A stretch of 64,000 bases of DNA, from NCBI RefSeq assembly GCF_900104455.1, contig NZ_FNHB01000004.1, positions 77,755 through 141,754 on the forward strand. The letters are read 5' to 3'. The translations under genes and the position numbers were made by a program. This DNA comes from Dendrosporobacter quercicolus. Lineage in GTDB: Bacteria > Bacillota > Negativicutes > DSM-1736 > Dendrosporobacteraceae. Numbering within the stretch: the first letter of the stretch is position 1; each line of letters starts with the position of its first letter. Below, in pieces: positions 1 to 9,021 of this stretch. A model generated the notes under the pieces. It did not search any database. It saw only the letters and a list, made by a program, of their open reading frames with translations, and had not been told where the DNA came from.

Positions 1-19
1 TCAAGGAGGCTGATGGGGT

Positions 20-574
20 ATGAGCAATCAAATATTATTATGGTCTATGTTAGTCGTTCCCTGGCTGTCTTTATTTTTTATGAATAAAGAAGATTTAAAA
101 CGATATATGCCTGTTGGCGTGCTTGCAGTAGCTACCAGTGTAATCATCGGTGATGTGGGTAGCAGTTTAGGGTTTTGGATTGTTAGGGAAACGGCCTATC
201 CTCTTTATCATATCATGCCCTTTAATATTGGTTTGAATTTGGCCTTAACAATGTGGGTATTTAAGTTTAGCTACCACCAATTTTGGCTATATATGATTAC
301 GAATGCAGTATTGGATTTGAGCTTTAATTTTTTTCTTTTCCAGTTTATCCTTTCCAGCCGGGGCATCTTTCATTTAGTTAACATTTCTCCTTTTCAGAGT
401 TTTCTTATCACCACGACCCATGCGCTCTTACTTTATGGATATCAAAAGTGGCAAGAAGGTATTTTCATGCGTTCGGTTAGCCCTGCTTCCTCGCAGTATT
501 TACAACCTGCATTAGCGAAGCCGTTACCTCAGGACAGAGCAGAAAATGGTTTGAAGAACGAAAATGATGAATAA
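20..574 (+). CDS. Small multi-pass membrane protein, function unknown
   Basis: The 184-residue product is dominated by hydrophobic segments (roughly residues 5-22, 33-55, 63-82, 88-112 and 118-140) and ends in a polar tail of about 40 residues, so it is probably an integral membrane protein with five helices. Size and layout resemble the CBO0543-type membrane proteins of spore formers, but I do not recognise a specific family. AAGGAGG at 3-9 sits well before ATG 20. The stop overlaps a possible 25-codon reading frame, and a terminator follows at 688. No function can be assigned from the sequence. Confidence 0.75.
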   Translation: MSNQILLWSMLVVPWLSLFFMNKEDLKRYMPVGVLAVATSVIIGDVGSSLGFWIVRETAYPLYHIMPFNIGLNLALTMWVFKFSYHQFWLYMITNAVLDLSFNFFLFQFILSSRGIFHLVNISPFQSFLITTTHALLLYGYQKWQEGIFMRSVSPASSQYLQPALAKPLPQDRAENGLKNENDE

Positions 575-641
575 GCTGAATTTGCCGCGCATTACTTTTA
601 CCCCGTTCCAGGCAGCAGGACTAACTTGCGGCAAGAGGTAA
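564..641 (+). CDS. Possible translationally coupled 25-residue peptide
   Basis: An ATGATG pair at 564-569 opens a reading frame that overlaps the end of the membrane protein gene in another frame and stops with TAA at 639-641. The product would be basic and end in CGKR. Only a weak GAAGAA lies upstream, so translation would depend on coupling. It lies before the terminator at 688 and would be on the same transcript. It may be chance. Confidence 0.2.
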   Translation: MMNKLNLPRITFTPFQAAGLTCGKR

Positions 642-687
642 ATAGTCGTAGTATTCTTCCAGAAATTTCGCCGTTGTTTAAAGCCGG

Positions 688-717
688 CCGGGCTGCTTTG
701 CAGCCTGGTTTTTCTTT
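688..717 (+). terminator. Intrinsic terminator after the membrane protein gene
   Basis: Nine base pairs (688-696 with 700-708, one G-U) close a three-base loop and are followed by TTTTTCTTT. This ends the transcript of the gene at 20-574. Confidence 0.75.
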
Positions 718-825
718 CGGCCATTATGCTGTAAATGCTAGTTTATACCGCTGCTGGACGCTAATGGCTGACTTTTTTTGCATTGCCCGGGCAATACCAT
801 GCTATGGTTCCGCCCTTCGGAAAGG

Positions 826-1062
826 GTTCGTCTGCCTGTCTAATCGGTATTATATCCTGAAAACCGATCATAAAATCATAAGTCTGCCGTATGGATGGAT
901 TTTAGGCTTTCCCATATACGGTATAGACGCCGAGCATAGCTTAAGCTTCTACCTTCAAGGGCGGATGTCTCCGCCAGTCCCGGACCAGTTATGGCGTCTA
1001 TGCAGTTTAGGTATGAACCCAGTACCAATCGTCGGGCTCGCCTACTTCCTGTGTCCCCTAAA
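826..1062. ncRNA. Candidate structured non-coding RNA
   Basis: This stretch lacks a convincing gene but is dense in helices. ATCGGT 843-848 pairs with ACCGAT 863-868, and CCGTATGG 887-894 pairs with 912-921 with a small bulge. ATAGACGCC 923-931 pairs with GGCGTCTAT 993-1001, enclosing the perfect hairpin GGCGGA/TCCGCC at 960-975, and GGTA/TACC closes 1010-1026. Such nested pairing is typical of a folded RNA and unlike a coding region. The minus strand seems slightly more likely from its loops, but orientation is unproven. Resemblance to the abundant raiA-motif RNAs of Firmicutes is a recollection, not a match I could test. Ends are approximate. Confidence 0.4.
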
Positions 1063-1649
1063 AGCAAAGGTAACAGTCTTTTTCGTCCTGCTTACTTGTC
1101 ATCGCCTTCATATCCCGCTCTGCGCGGCGCTTCACCGCTGAGGCCCCAAAATCCTTGCATGTTTATCCCTGTTTAAATGACTCTGCGGTACTGATTTGAT
1201 TCTAATATTACTGCTGCTTTGGCCAGCTTGACCGTAAGCTCATTACCAGCAAAACTACGCAAGGCGTTAGCTGTAAAAAATTTAATATATTAACAAATTT
1301 TTTCAATTTAACTGTTGCATATATGGGAAAAAATAAAGGAATTTTAGCAAAAGTACAGAATATAGGCACAAATAAACATATATAAACACAAATAAACATA
1401 GTGTGACGTTTGATTAAGTTGCCGCGTCAATGGTCAATCCGTGTGGACTTTAACTTAGTGCAGAGATGCGACCCCGGAAGAAACTCTTTTCTTTGGTGGT
1501 GAAGATATGCAGTAATTCGCAGTGTTTATGAATTGAATAGATTTTTTGGCAGCCTGTTTAGTAGTTATGTAGCAAATATGGTAAAAGAGGGTTCTTCTGT
1601 TGAAATAGCTTTAATTGTTTAACTCTTAAAGAGGAAGGCGCGATCATTG
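1063..1649. other. Gene-free stretch upstream of the chemoreceptor
   Basis: No open frame here looks like a gene. From about 1270 it becomes AT-rich and should hold the chemoreceptor promoter, though I cannot single out a convincing -35/-10 pair. The only clear structure is the direct repeat at 1367-1400. Confidence 0.4.
1367..1400 (+). repeat. Direct repeat with 20-bp period upstream of the chemoreceptor
   Basis: CACAAATAAACATA occurs at 1367-1380 and again at 1387-1400, two helical turns apart. This spacing would suit a regulator binding one DNA face. It lies about 250 bases before the receptor start. Confidence 0.4.
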
Positions 1650-3626
1650 ATGAATTTAAAGAAAAAGCTGGCGCTGGCTTTAGTTGTAGCCAGTGCTTTG
1701 CCCCTTGTTCTGTTTACTGCCATCAGCTTAAACAGCTCAATGGATGAGGCGAAAACAAATGCGATGGGGGAAAACGCGAAACGGGCTGAACTGGTTCAGG
1801 AAAAAATCCACAACTTGCTTGATAAGAATATGCATGGCGTAAAAGCCCTGGCGGCAAATCCGCTGGTCCGCTCTTATCCCGGTCAGGATGCTGGCCAAAT
1901 CAAGGCCCTGGTGGTCGATACCAAGAAAGTTTATACCGATCTTGATCCGATGATTGTTACCGCCTCGACGGGAACACAGGTAGCCAGAAGCGACAAATTG
2001 CCCATTACGAGCGTGGCCGACCGCAGGTTTTTTAACCTGGCGATGAAGGGACAGGCCGAGGTTGTATCCGAGGTTCTGGTCAGCAAGGACAACGGCCATT
2101 TAATATCGGTGCTGGCCGCCCCGGTTACCGACATAAACACCGGCGGTATTATCGGCGTTGCTCAGGGGAATATCGAGCTGGCGGTATTAAATGAGTTCGT
2201 CCGGGATTTATCAAAAGATGACGTGGTTGTTTATATTGTGGATACGGAAGGAAAGCTGCTGGCCCATCCCACAAAAAATCTTGAGAAACCTGAAGAACGG
2301 GTGGATTTAACAAAACATGAATTTATAAACCAAGGGCTGTCCGGCGGCAAGGGCTCGGAAGAGGTAATGATTGACGGACAGAAGATGCTGGTCAGTTATA
2401 TTCGCAACGATCAATCCGGCTGGGTGGTTTGTACGGAGATTCCCTATCGCGCAGCGGTTGCAAAAAGTATCGAAAATGCCTTATTTTCTTCCGTCCTTGG
2501 TCTGGCGCTCATTCTAATCACCGGCGGCGTTGCCTTTGTGCTGGCCAATATTGCAACCAGGCCGATTCTGGCGCTGGTTAGTGCAGCCAATAATGTTGCC
2601 GACGGCAATTTAAACATTGAGAAAATTGACATAAAAACAACAGATGAATTGGGGCTGCTGGGCCGGGCCTTTAACAGCATGGTTGACAATTTAACGCAGT
2701 TAATCCGCCGCATGAAAGAAAATGCTGAATTGGTGGCGGCTTCATCAGAGCAGTTGAATGCCAGTTCGGAACAGTCAGCTCAGGCCGCCAACCAGGTTGC
2801 TTCATCGATTACCGAGGTAGCGCAAGCGGCGGAAAAACAACGGTTGCTGGTCGAACACGCTACGGTAGTTGTCGATCAAATGTCCCAAAATATTGGGGTA
2901 GTGGCCGCCAATGCCAATATTGTCTCTGAGCAGTCAATGCAGACTGCGGCAACTGCCAAGGACGGCGGCGCGGCAATTGATAATGCCGTCAAGCATATGT
3001 CGGAGCTGGAAATAACGGTAAATGAGTCGGCGTTGGTAGTAACGAAGTTAGGGGAAAGATCGAAAGAAATCGGCCAAATTGTAAATACCATATCGGGTAT
3101 TGCCGGGCAAACCAATCTGTTGGCTTTGAATGCGGCCATAGAGGCGGCCCGGGCAGGCGAGCAAGGCCGGGGCTTTGCCGTAGTGGCTGAAGAAGTGCGT
3201 AAACTGGCTGAGCAATCCCAGGTAGCGGCAAAACAGATTGAAGCGTTGATTGGCGATATTCAGGGAGAGACGGACAGAGCGGTTCAGGCTATGGATGACG
3301 GCACCAGTAAAGTTAAAATTGGCACAAGTGTGGTCAATGAAGCCGGTGCTGCATTCCGGCAAATTGTTGAAATGATTGCTACCTTGTCCGAGCAGGTGAA
3401 GGAAATTTCGGCAGCCATTCAGAGTACCGACAGCGGTATTCAGCAAATTGTTTCGGTAGTGCAGGATAATGCGGCAATTACCGGCAATGTAACCGGCGAA
3501 GCACAGACGGTATCGGCGGCAACTGAAGAACAATCTGCCTCCATGCAGGAGATTGCCTCCTCCAGTCAAAATCTTGCCAAGATGGCTTTGGAATTGCAAA
3601 ACGCGATTAGTAAATTTCGCACTTGA
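1650..3626 (+). CDS. Methyl-accepting chemotaxis protein
   Basis: The 658-residue transmembrane chemoreceptor relays ligand binding outside the cell to the CheA-CheW array. A first membrane helix lies at about residues 7-28. An external sensor of some 245 residues follows (dCache-like by length, with segments such as DRRFFNLAM), then a second helix at 278-300, a HAMP linker and a long coiled-coil signalling domain. The highly conserved hairpin tip ([20 protein letters not shown]) lies near residues 485-505. I took ATG 1650; TTG 1647 is the alternative and is nearer the GAGGAAGG at 1631-1638. It is monocistronic with its own terminator. The ligand cannot be read from sequence. Confidence 0.93.
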   Translation: MNLKKKLALALVVASALPLVLFTAISLNSSMDEAKTNAMGENAKRAELVQEKIHNLLDKNMHGVKALAANPLVRSYPGQDAGQIKALVVDTKKVYTDLDPMIVTASTGTQVARSDKLPITSVADRRFFNLAMKGQAEVVSEVLVSKDNGHLISVLAAPVTDINTGGIIGVAQGNIELAVLNEFVRDLSKDDVVVYIVDTEGKLLAHPTKNLEKPEERVDLTKHEFINQGLSGGKGSEEVMIDGQKMLVSYIRNDQSGWVVCTEIPYRAAVAKSIENALFSSVLGLALILITGGVAFVLANIATRPILALVSAANNVADGNLNIEKIDIKTTDELGLLGRAFNSMVDNLTQLIRRMKENAELVAASSEQLNASSEQSAQAANQVASSITEVAQAAEKQRLLVEHATVVVDQMSQNIGVVAANANIVSEQSMQTAATAKDGGAAIDNAVKHMSELEITVNESALVVTKLGERSKEIGQIVNTISGIAGQTNLLALNAAIEAARAGEQGRGFAVVAEEVRKLAEQSQVAAKQIEALIGDIQGETDRAVQAMDDGTSKVKIGTSVVNEAGAAFRQIVEMIATLSEQVKEISAAIQSTDSGIQQIVSVVQDNAAITGNVTGEAQTVSAATEEQSASMQEIASSSQNLAKMALELQNAISKFRT

Positions 3627-3643
3627 TATAGTATAGGAGAGTT

Positions 3644-3677
3644 GACTGTCGGCGCAAGGCCGGCAGTCTTTTCTTTT
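3644..3677 (+). terminator. Terminator of the chemoreceptor gene
   Basis: A ten-pair stem (3644-3653 with 3659-3668, one G-U) is followed by TTTTCTTTT. It lies 18 bases after the stop codon. Confidence 0.85.
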
Positions 3678-3734
3678 AGACAAGGGCTGGAGTCATACTA
3701 GTTCAGGCAGGGAAACCCGGGGGTGAAGATAAGC

Positions 3735-3764
3735 TTGACAGAAGACTTCATCATTGGATAAAAT
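3735..3764 (+). promoter_or_regulatory. Sigma-A-like promoter of the marR-MFS operon
   Basis: TTGACA at 3735-3740 and TAAAAT at 3759-3764 are separated by 18 bases. The palindromes at 3766-3799 follow at once, where the transcript should start. Confidence 0.65.
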
Positions 3765-3765
3765 A

Positions 3766-3799
3766 GTTGCGAGAGCAATGAAAATGTTGCGGGAGCAAC
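3766..3799. promoter_or_regulatory. Tandem palindromic operator, probably for the MarR regulator
   Basis: GTTGCGAGAGCAAT at 3766-3779 and GTTGCGGGAGCAAC at 3786-3799 are two short palindromes exactly 20 bp apart, directly downstream of the -10 box and just before the marR ribosome site. The position suits autorepression by a dimeric MarR protein. Regulator identity is inferred from adjacency. Confidence 0.55.
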
Positions 3800-3814
3800 A
3801 AATGGAGGATTTGA

Positions 3815-4252
3815 ATGAACGAATTAATTAAGTGGATTTCTATTGCCGACAGATTCAATAAAATGTATTTGAATAAACAATTCGGCCGGCTGGGCATTAA
3901 TAGCAGCCAGCATATGTATATTCTGTGCATTTGTGAAAACGAAGGAATTACCCAGGACAAGCTGCAGGCGATTAGTTATATTAATAAAAGCAATGTTACG
4001 AGAGCTTTGGGTCAGTTGGAAAAAGCCGGTTTTATCACTAAAGGGCCTAACAAAAAAGATAAGCGCACAATCCGTTTGTATCCTACTGAAAAAGCCAAAT
4101 ATATTTATCGGGAAATTATCCGGATTGAGGATGAGTGGACGGCTTTTTTAACCAAGGAATTTTCAGACCCGGAGAGAAAGCTGCTGGTAAGCCTGATTAA
4201 AAAAGTCGGTGAAACCGCGGTGGAGCAAAGAAGCGGTGATGAAGATGAGTAA
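3815..4252 (+). CDS. MarR-family transcriptional regulator
   Basis: The 145-residue product has the size and layout of MarR proteins. Outer helices for dimerisation flank a winged helix-turn-helix at about residues 30-100, with recognition-helix region NKSNVTRALGQLEKAGFI and a basic wing (PNKKDKRTIRL). These proteins usually repress a nearby transporter until a ligand binds. GGAGG at 3804-3808 precedes ATG 3815. The gene overlaps the MFS gene downstream, so the pair is translated together, and two palindromes in its leader look like its own operator. The inducer is unknown. Confidence 0.9.
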   Translation: MNELIKWISIADRFNKMYLNKQFGRLGINSSQHMYILCICENEGITQDKLQAISYINKSNVTRALGQLEKAGFITKGPNKKDKRTIRLYPTEKAKYIYREIIRIEDEWTAFLTKEFSDPERKLLVSLIKKVGETAVEQRSGDEDE

Positions 4253-5471
4253 CCGCAAAATGATGGAATACGAGGTGGAATTTGTACAGAAACAAGCCTT
4301 GTGGACACAGGCCTTCTTAGGAATAAGTTTAAGCAGCTTTTTTCAGTATATGACCCATTATGCCATGATTGTCGCCCTGCCGGTTTTTGTTATTGAGAAT
4401 CTCCACGGCAATGACTGGCAGGCAGGTTTGTCAATGACCTTTTTTCAGGTTGGCGCCGTAATTTGCCGCCCGTTGGCCGGCACGTGGATTGATGCATTTG
4501 ATAAACAGAAAATAATGCGGATATCGCTGGGCGTTTTTTTGCTGGTCAGTCTGATGTACTTATTGGCGGACGGACTGTATTTTCTACTGCTGGTACGATT
4601 GCTCCACGGGGCCGTATTCGCAATAGGAACCACTGCGGCGGCAACGCTGGCGGCGCTGACTCTGCCGGAGCAGCGCAAAGGCGAGGGAATTGGATACTTT
4701 GCCATGTTTGCCAATCTGGCGATGGTGCTTGGTCCGTTCTTAAGCCTGGCGATTATTTCCTATTATTCATCCGGCCTGTTATTCGCCGGCTGCGCTGTTT
4801 TGGCTCTCCTGGCTTTCTGGTTCGGCAGCCGCCGTTTAAATAATCTTCCCGAAAGGGAAAATCCGCAGCAAACGAACCGGAAGCTGACCTGGGACAATTT
4901 TATCGAACCTCGCGCCTTACCCATGGCGTTATTGGGCGGTTTATTGTTTTTTGCTTATACAGGGGTGCTGGTTTTTATTCCTTTATATACTAAATTACTT
5001 GATTTAACGGCATATACCAGTGTGTTTTTTGCTGTGTTTGCTTTGTTTATTGTAGTAAGCCGTCCGCTTGTGGGGAAGCTGTTTGATCATTTTGGGGCCA
5101 ATACTGTTGTTTATCCCGGACTGTTGCTGTTTATGCTTGGATTAATCGGTTTAAGCCAGGTTCAGGGAGTTGCCGGCTTTTTAACGGCCGGAGGCATTCT
5201 CGGTATTGGTTTTGGGGCACTGGGTCCTGTTTTTCAGACTTTGGCAATTCAAGTGTCTCCCCGTCACCGGGCGGGCGTGGCCACGGCTACTTTCTTTTTC
5301 GCTTTGGATATCAGCGTGGGTATCGGCTCTTTTGTTCTTAGCATGGTGGTTGAATACAGCGGATATCGCGGCATGTATTTGTTTGCCGCGGCGGTGGTCG
5401 GGCTGACTATTGCCGTTTATCATGTTTTGGCCCAAAAGCTGTTCAGGACGAAGGGGAAACCGGGAGCCTGA
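4239..5471 (+). CDS. MFS transporter, probably a drug or metabolite exporter
   Basis: The 410-residue protein shows about 12 membrane helices and a motif-A-like loop after helix 2 (GTWIDAFDKQKIMR), placing it in the major facilitator superfamily, in a group resembling YwoG/YfkF-like transporters. Residues WTQAFLGISLSSFFQYMTHY form the start of helix 1. I chose ATG 4239, which overlaps the last codons of marR; ATG 4245 and GTG 4209 are alternatives. The MarR-MFS arrangement is typical of efflux of small toxic compounds sensed by the regulator. The substrate is not predictable. Confidence 0.85.
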   Translation: MKMSNRKMMEYEVEFVQKQALWTQAFLGISLSSFFQYMTHYAMIVALPVFVIENLHGNDWQAGLSMTFFQVGAVICRPLAGTWIDAFDKQKIMRISLGVFLLVSLMYLLADGLYFLLLVRLLHGAVFAIGTTAAATLAALTLPEQRKGEGIGYFAMFANLAMVLGPFLSLAIISYYSSGLLFAGCAVLALLAFWFGSRRLNNLPERENPQQTNRKLTWDNFIEPRALPMALLGGLLFFAYTGVLVFIPLYTKLLDLTAYTSVFFAVFALFIVVSRPLVGKLFDHFGANTVVYPGLLLFMLGLIGLSQVQGVAGFLTAGGILGIGFGALGPVFQTLAIQVSPRHRAGVATATFFFALDISVGIGSFVLSMVVEYSGYRGMYLFAAAVVGLTIAVYHVLAQKLFRTKGKPGA

Positions 5472-5595
5472 AGAAGGGCTTGCGGAAAAGCTCAACAACA
5501 GCCGCAGCCTCGGCCTAAAGCCGCTGTTCACCGGCATAGCCGCACAGGGCGGTGAAGGAGATTACAAGTTAACACTTTTTTTACTTAAATGCACC

Positions 5596-5624
5596 TTGAC
5601 AAAATACTAAGGTGCTGTAATAAT
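5596..5624 (+). promoter_or_regulatory. Promoter of the liv operon T-box leader
   Basis: TTGACA at 5596-5601 is followed after 17 bases by AATAAT at 5619-5624. Initiation about 5631 gives a leader of some 360 bases before livJ. Confidence 0.7.
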
Positions 5625-5664
5625 AGATAACATATCTTAGGATTTTTCACTATGCATAATAAAA

Positions 5665-5923
5665 GTAATGATTGGGATTAAGGCAATAGCGGCCCTGCCC
5701 AGAGAGCCGGCGGATGGTGCAAGCCGGTGCAGGCGCTATGATCGAACTCACCCATGAACTCTTGGCCTGAATGCTGCATACTGTAGATTAAGCGGCATTA
5801 GGGTTAAGCGTTGCTCGGCGTTAAAGAGAGTGTCCGGCCAAGCCGGGTGCAGGAGTATAATGTAGGGTGGTACCGCGGACATCGCCCCTACTGAACAGCA
5901 AACTGTTCAGTAGGGGGTTTTTT
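5665..5923 (+). promoter_or_regulatory. T-box riboswitch, probably leucine-specific, controlling livJHMGF
   Basis: The leader carries the hallmarks of a T-box. AGAGAG at 5701-5706 begins the stem I core. GAA at 5744-5746 is followed by CTC at 5747-5749 and ACC, the usual layout of a specifier loop, so CTC (Leu) is the likely codon. The T-box sequence AGGGTGGTACCGCG is at 5864-5877. A 14-pair perfect terminator (5885-5898 with 5903-5916) and six T residues follow. Uncharged leucine tRNA should stabilise the antiterminator and switch on the transporter genes. The 5' boundary is approximate. Confidence 0.92.
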
Positions 5924-5991
5924 GTTGTTTAAGAGTGAGTCCCGGCGGTACAAAGACACCGGAAAATTTAGGAATTTGTGGAGGTATGGCT

Positions 5992-7146
5992 ATGGTTAGA
6001 ATTGGTAAATCAATGAAGAAATGGGGAGCCGCAGCGCTGGCAGTGCTGTTTACTGCTGCAGCCGCCGGCTGCGGCGGTTCAACGGCGCCCAGCGGCTCAT
6101 CAGGCGGCGGGGCGGCTAAAATCGGGGTGATTTCCTATCTGAGCGGCGGCGGCGCTGCTTATGGGGCAGCTATCCGCCAGGGGCTGGAACTGGCGCGTGA
6201 TGAAATCAACGCCAAGGGCAAAGTGAAAATCGAACTGATTATTGAAGATTCCAAAGGTGAGAAAAATGAAGCCATTAACGCCGCAAACAAACTGATTCAT
6301 AAAGACAATGTTGTTGCCATTGTCGGGCCGACGCTGAGCGGTGAAATGTTTGCCGTGGGGCCGATCGCCAGCCAGGCGGGCGTATCCATTATGGGCACAT
6401 CGACAACGGCTGAGGGAATTACTGAAATAGGCAATACCGTGTTTCGCAATTCATTGCCGGAATCGCTGGCTATCCCGCCGGCTGTAAGAAAAGCGCAGGA
6501 AAAGTTTGGCCTGAAAAGAGTGGCTGTAATGTACTCCAATAATAACGATTTTGCTGTTTCGGGCTACAAAACTTTTGTCAAAGCGATTCAGGAGGGCGGC
6601 ATGGAGATTGTCACAACAGAAACCTTTGCCGATAAGGATACTGATTTTTCGGCCCAACTGACCAAAATCGCCTCGTTAAAGCCCGATGCCGTCATGGTAG
6701 CCGGTCTTTATCAGGAAGCCGCGCTTATTCTGAAAAAAGCCAGGGAGATTGGCCTGAATGTACCGGTTGTCGGGAACAACGGGTTTAATTCACCGCAGCT
6801 TATTAAAGCGGCCGGCAGTGCAGCCGAAGGAGCAATTGTAGCCAGTCCCTGGTATCCCGGCAAGGACGACGCCATCGTCAAAAATTTCATAGCCGCATAC
6901 AAGGCCAAATATCATCAAGAGCCGGATCAATTTGCGGCCCAGGCTTATGATGCCCTCTTTATCATTGCCGACGCGCTGGAGAAAGCGGGCGCCGGTACGG
7001 ATGCCGGAAAAGTCCGCGACAGTCTGGCCGCAGTAAAAGATTTTCATGGCGTTACCGGCAGGTTTGCTTTTGACGAAAGCCGCAATCCGGCCATGGATGT
7101 AACGGTACTGCTGGTTAAAGACGGCGTATTTACCGAATTAAAATAA
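5992..7146 (+). CDS. livJ: Branched-chain amino acid ABC transporter, substrate-binding lipoprotein
   Basis: The 384-residue protein has a lipoprotein signal ending at Cys27 (TAAAAGC) and then a two-lobed periplasmic-binding fold of the LivJ/LivK type. Visible family segments include GVISYLSGGGAAYG at the mature start, IVGPTLSGEMFAV and QFAAQAYDALFI. It captures leucine, isoleucine or valine outside the membrane and delivers them to LivHM. GTGGAGG at 5978-5984 suits ATG 5992; ATG 5986 is too close. It is the first gene of a five-gene operon behind a leucine-type T-box, which supports a leucine-related substrate. Confidence 0.93.
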   Translation: MVRIGKSMKKWGAAALAVLFTAAAAGCGGSTAPSGSSGGGAAKIGVISYLSGGGAAYGAAIRQGLELARDEINAKGKVKIELIIEDSKGEKNEAINAANKLIHKDNVVAIVGPTLSGEMFAVGPIASQAGVSIMGTSTTAEGITEIGNTVFRNSLPESLAIPPAVRKAQEKFGLKRVAVMYSNNNDFAVSGYKTFVKAIQEGGMEIVTTETFADKDTDFSAQLTKIASLKPDAVMVAGLYQEAALILKKAREIGLNVPVVGNNGFNSPQLIKAAGSAAEGAIVASPWYPGKDDAIVKNFIAAYKAKYHQEPDQFAAQAYDALFIIADALEKAGAGTDAGKVRDSLAAVKDFHGVTGRFAFDESRNPAMDVTVLLVKDGVFTELK

Positions 7147-7172
7147 CAGCAACACGAGAGGAGTGGGCAGGA

Positions 7173-8054
7173 ATGTTTCTGCAGCAAGTGGTCAACGGCC
7201 TCACTTTAGGCAGTACCTATGCGATTATCGCTTTGGGCTATACGTTGATTTTTGGCGTTCTCAACATTGTCAATATGGCTCATGGCGAAATTTTTATGAT
7301 TGGGGCTTTTGTCGGCTTGATGCTTGTTATGAAGTTTAATGCCGGTATTTTTACCGCTTTGGCCGGAGCGATGATCGCCGGCGCCATCCTGGGTTTTTTA
7401 TTGGAACGGGTGGCGCTGCGGCCGCTGCGCCGCCGGGAAGTTTCCCATCTGGCGCCGCTCATTAGCACCATTGGCGTTTCAATATTCCTGGAAAGCCTGG
7501 CTTTGAAGGTGTTTGGCCCCCAGGCCCAGTCTTTTCCGCCGCTCCTTTCGGGGCAATTATTTGAGCTGGGAACGTTGAAAATTTCAATGATTCAAATCGT
7601 CATTTTAGGCGTTTCTTTTGCGCTGATGGCGGTTTTGCGCTTTTGGCTGGCAAAAACCAAACTGGGCAAATCCATCCGGGCAACGGCCGAAAACATTGAA
7701 ACCGCCGGTCTGCTTGGCGTAAATACCGGCAGAGTGATTGTCATGACTGTTATGCTGGCCTCGGGGCTGGGGGCCGTGGCCGGCGTACTGGTAGGCCTGG
7801 CCTTTAACGCTGTCGAACCGACGATGGGCATATCTATGGGCTTTAAAGGCCTGGCAGTGCTCATTCTGGGCGGCTTGGGCAATATAACGGGCGCGATGGT
7901 CGGAGGATTGCTGCTGGGCGTGGCCGAAGTGTTCAGTGTTGCTTACGGCGAGTCCTCATACCGTGAAGCTGTTGCCTTCGGTTTGATTATGGTGCTGCTG
8001 TTTATTCGGCCGCAGGGGCTTTTCGGCAGTAGTCCGGCCCAAGGAGGACGGTAG
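7173..8054 (+). CDS. livH: Branched-chain amino acid ABC permease LivH
   Basis: The 293-residue membrane protein has about eight hydrophobic helices and the typical LivH start (QQVVNGLTLGSTYAIIALGY) and NIVNMAHGE segment. With LivM it forms the membrane channel of the transporter. AGAGGAG precedes the ATG, 26 bases after livJ. The end of livH abuts livM with one base between them, indicating tight co-translation. Confidence 0.94.
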   Translation: MFLQQVVNGLTLGSTYAIIALGYTLIFGVLNIVNMAHGEIFMIGAFVGLMLVMKFNAGIFTALAGAMIAGAILGFLLERVALRPLRRREVSHLAPLISTIGVSIFLESLALKVFGPQAQSFPPLLSGQLFELGTLKISMIQIVILGVSFALMAVLRFWLAKTKLGKSIRATAENIETAGLLGVNTGRVIVMTVMLASGLGAVAGVLVGLAFNAVEPTMGISMGFKGLAVLILGGLGNITGAMVGGLLLGVAEVFSVAYGESSYREAVAFGLIMVLLFIRPQGLFGSSPAQGGR

Positions 8055-8055
8055 G

Positions 8056-9021
8056 ATGGAGCAGTTATTGAACCCCTATTATCTGCAAATTGCAATGTTT
8101 ATGATGATTAATGCCATCCTGGGAATTAGTATATATTTTACCCTGTCTACCGGGCAGCTATCGCTGGGCAATGCCGGTTTTATGAGCGTTGGCGCCTATA
8201 CCTCGGCTCTGCTGGCCTTAAAGGCCGGGCTGCCGCTTTATCTGTCAATCCCCGCCGGGGGAATCGCGGCCTGTTTAATGGCTGCAGTCATTGGTATTCC
8301 GGCAACCCGCCTGCAGGGGATTTATTTAGCCATTGCCACTCTGGGGTTTGGTGAAGTCGTACGGGTGATTATTTTAAATCTGAAAATCACCAATGGCGCG
8401 CTGGGGCTTTCCGGCATCCCCTCGCTTAGCGTTCAAACCGGCAAGCTGCTGGCCGCCGTTGGCCTGCGCGACGGCTTGGGAGCAATCGGCGTACAGCAGC
8501 TCGGCAATCTTGTCATTCTGGCGCTGCTTTTATTGCTCGTGATTTTTTTGGTCTTTTTTGCGCTCAGGCTGCGTCATTCCCGTCTGGGGCGGGCGTTTGC
8601 CGCCATCAAGGATGATGAACACGCCGCCGAAGTTTCAGGAGTTAACACCGTGCAATATAAATTGCTGGCTTTTTTTATCGGGGCGTTTGTCGCCGGTATT
8701 GCCGGCGCCTTAGCAGCTCATATTACTTTCTATATTGGGCCTAAGGATTTTTCTTATCACCGGGCTGTAGAGATACTGCTGTTTGCCGTGCTGGGCGGCG
8801 GCAATGTCATTTGGGGGCCGTTGCTGGGTTCGGCCATTCTGACACTGCTGCCTGAACTGTTGCGGGCGGTAGCCGAATACCGGGAGATGATTTATGGCGG
8901 TGTTTTAGTCATTATGATGATCTTCCGGCCGCAGGGGCTGATCAGTGAAGACACCTTGCGCTTTTGGCGGTCACGACTGGCTCCGGCTGGAGAAAAAGCA
9001 GACAGGAGGCCGGCTCGATGA
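8056..9021 (+). CDS. livM: Branched-chain amino acid ABC permease LivM
   Basis: The 321-residue multi-pass permease pairs with LivH. Typical segments are LSTGQLSLGNAGFMSVGAY near the start and AAIKDDEHAAEVSGVN in the cytoplasmic coupling region, followed by FRPQGL at the C-terminus. GGAGG at 8043-8047 lies just upstream. Its TGA overlaps the ATG of livG, coupling the two genes. Confidence 0.94.
   Translation: MEQLLNPYYLQIAMFMMINAILGISIYFTLSTGQLSLGNAGFMSVGAYTSALLALKAGLPLYLSIPAGGIAACLMAAVIGIPATRLQGIYLAIATLGFGEVVRVIILNLKITNGALGLSGIPSLSVQTGKLLAAVGLRDGLGAIGVQQLGNLVILALLLLLVIFLVFFALRLRHSRLGRAFAAIKDDEHAAEVSGVNTVQYKLLAFFIGAFVAGIAGALAAHITFYIGPKDFSYHRAVEILLFAVLGGGNVIWGPLLGSAILTLLPELLRAVAEYREMIYGGVLVIMMIFRPQGLISEDTLRFWRSRLAPAGEKADRRPAR

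Noticed and set aside
626-1141. 171-codon plus-strand frame, and a minus-strand frame at 876-1067, across the gene-free kilobase
   Set aside because: Neither has a ribosome site or recognisable domain, and both cross the helices of the candidate structured RNA and, for the first, the terminator at 688-717.
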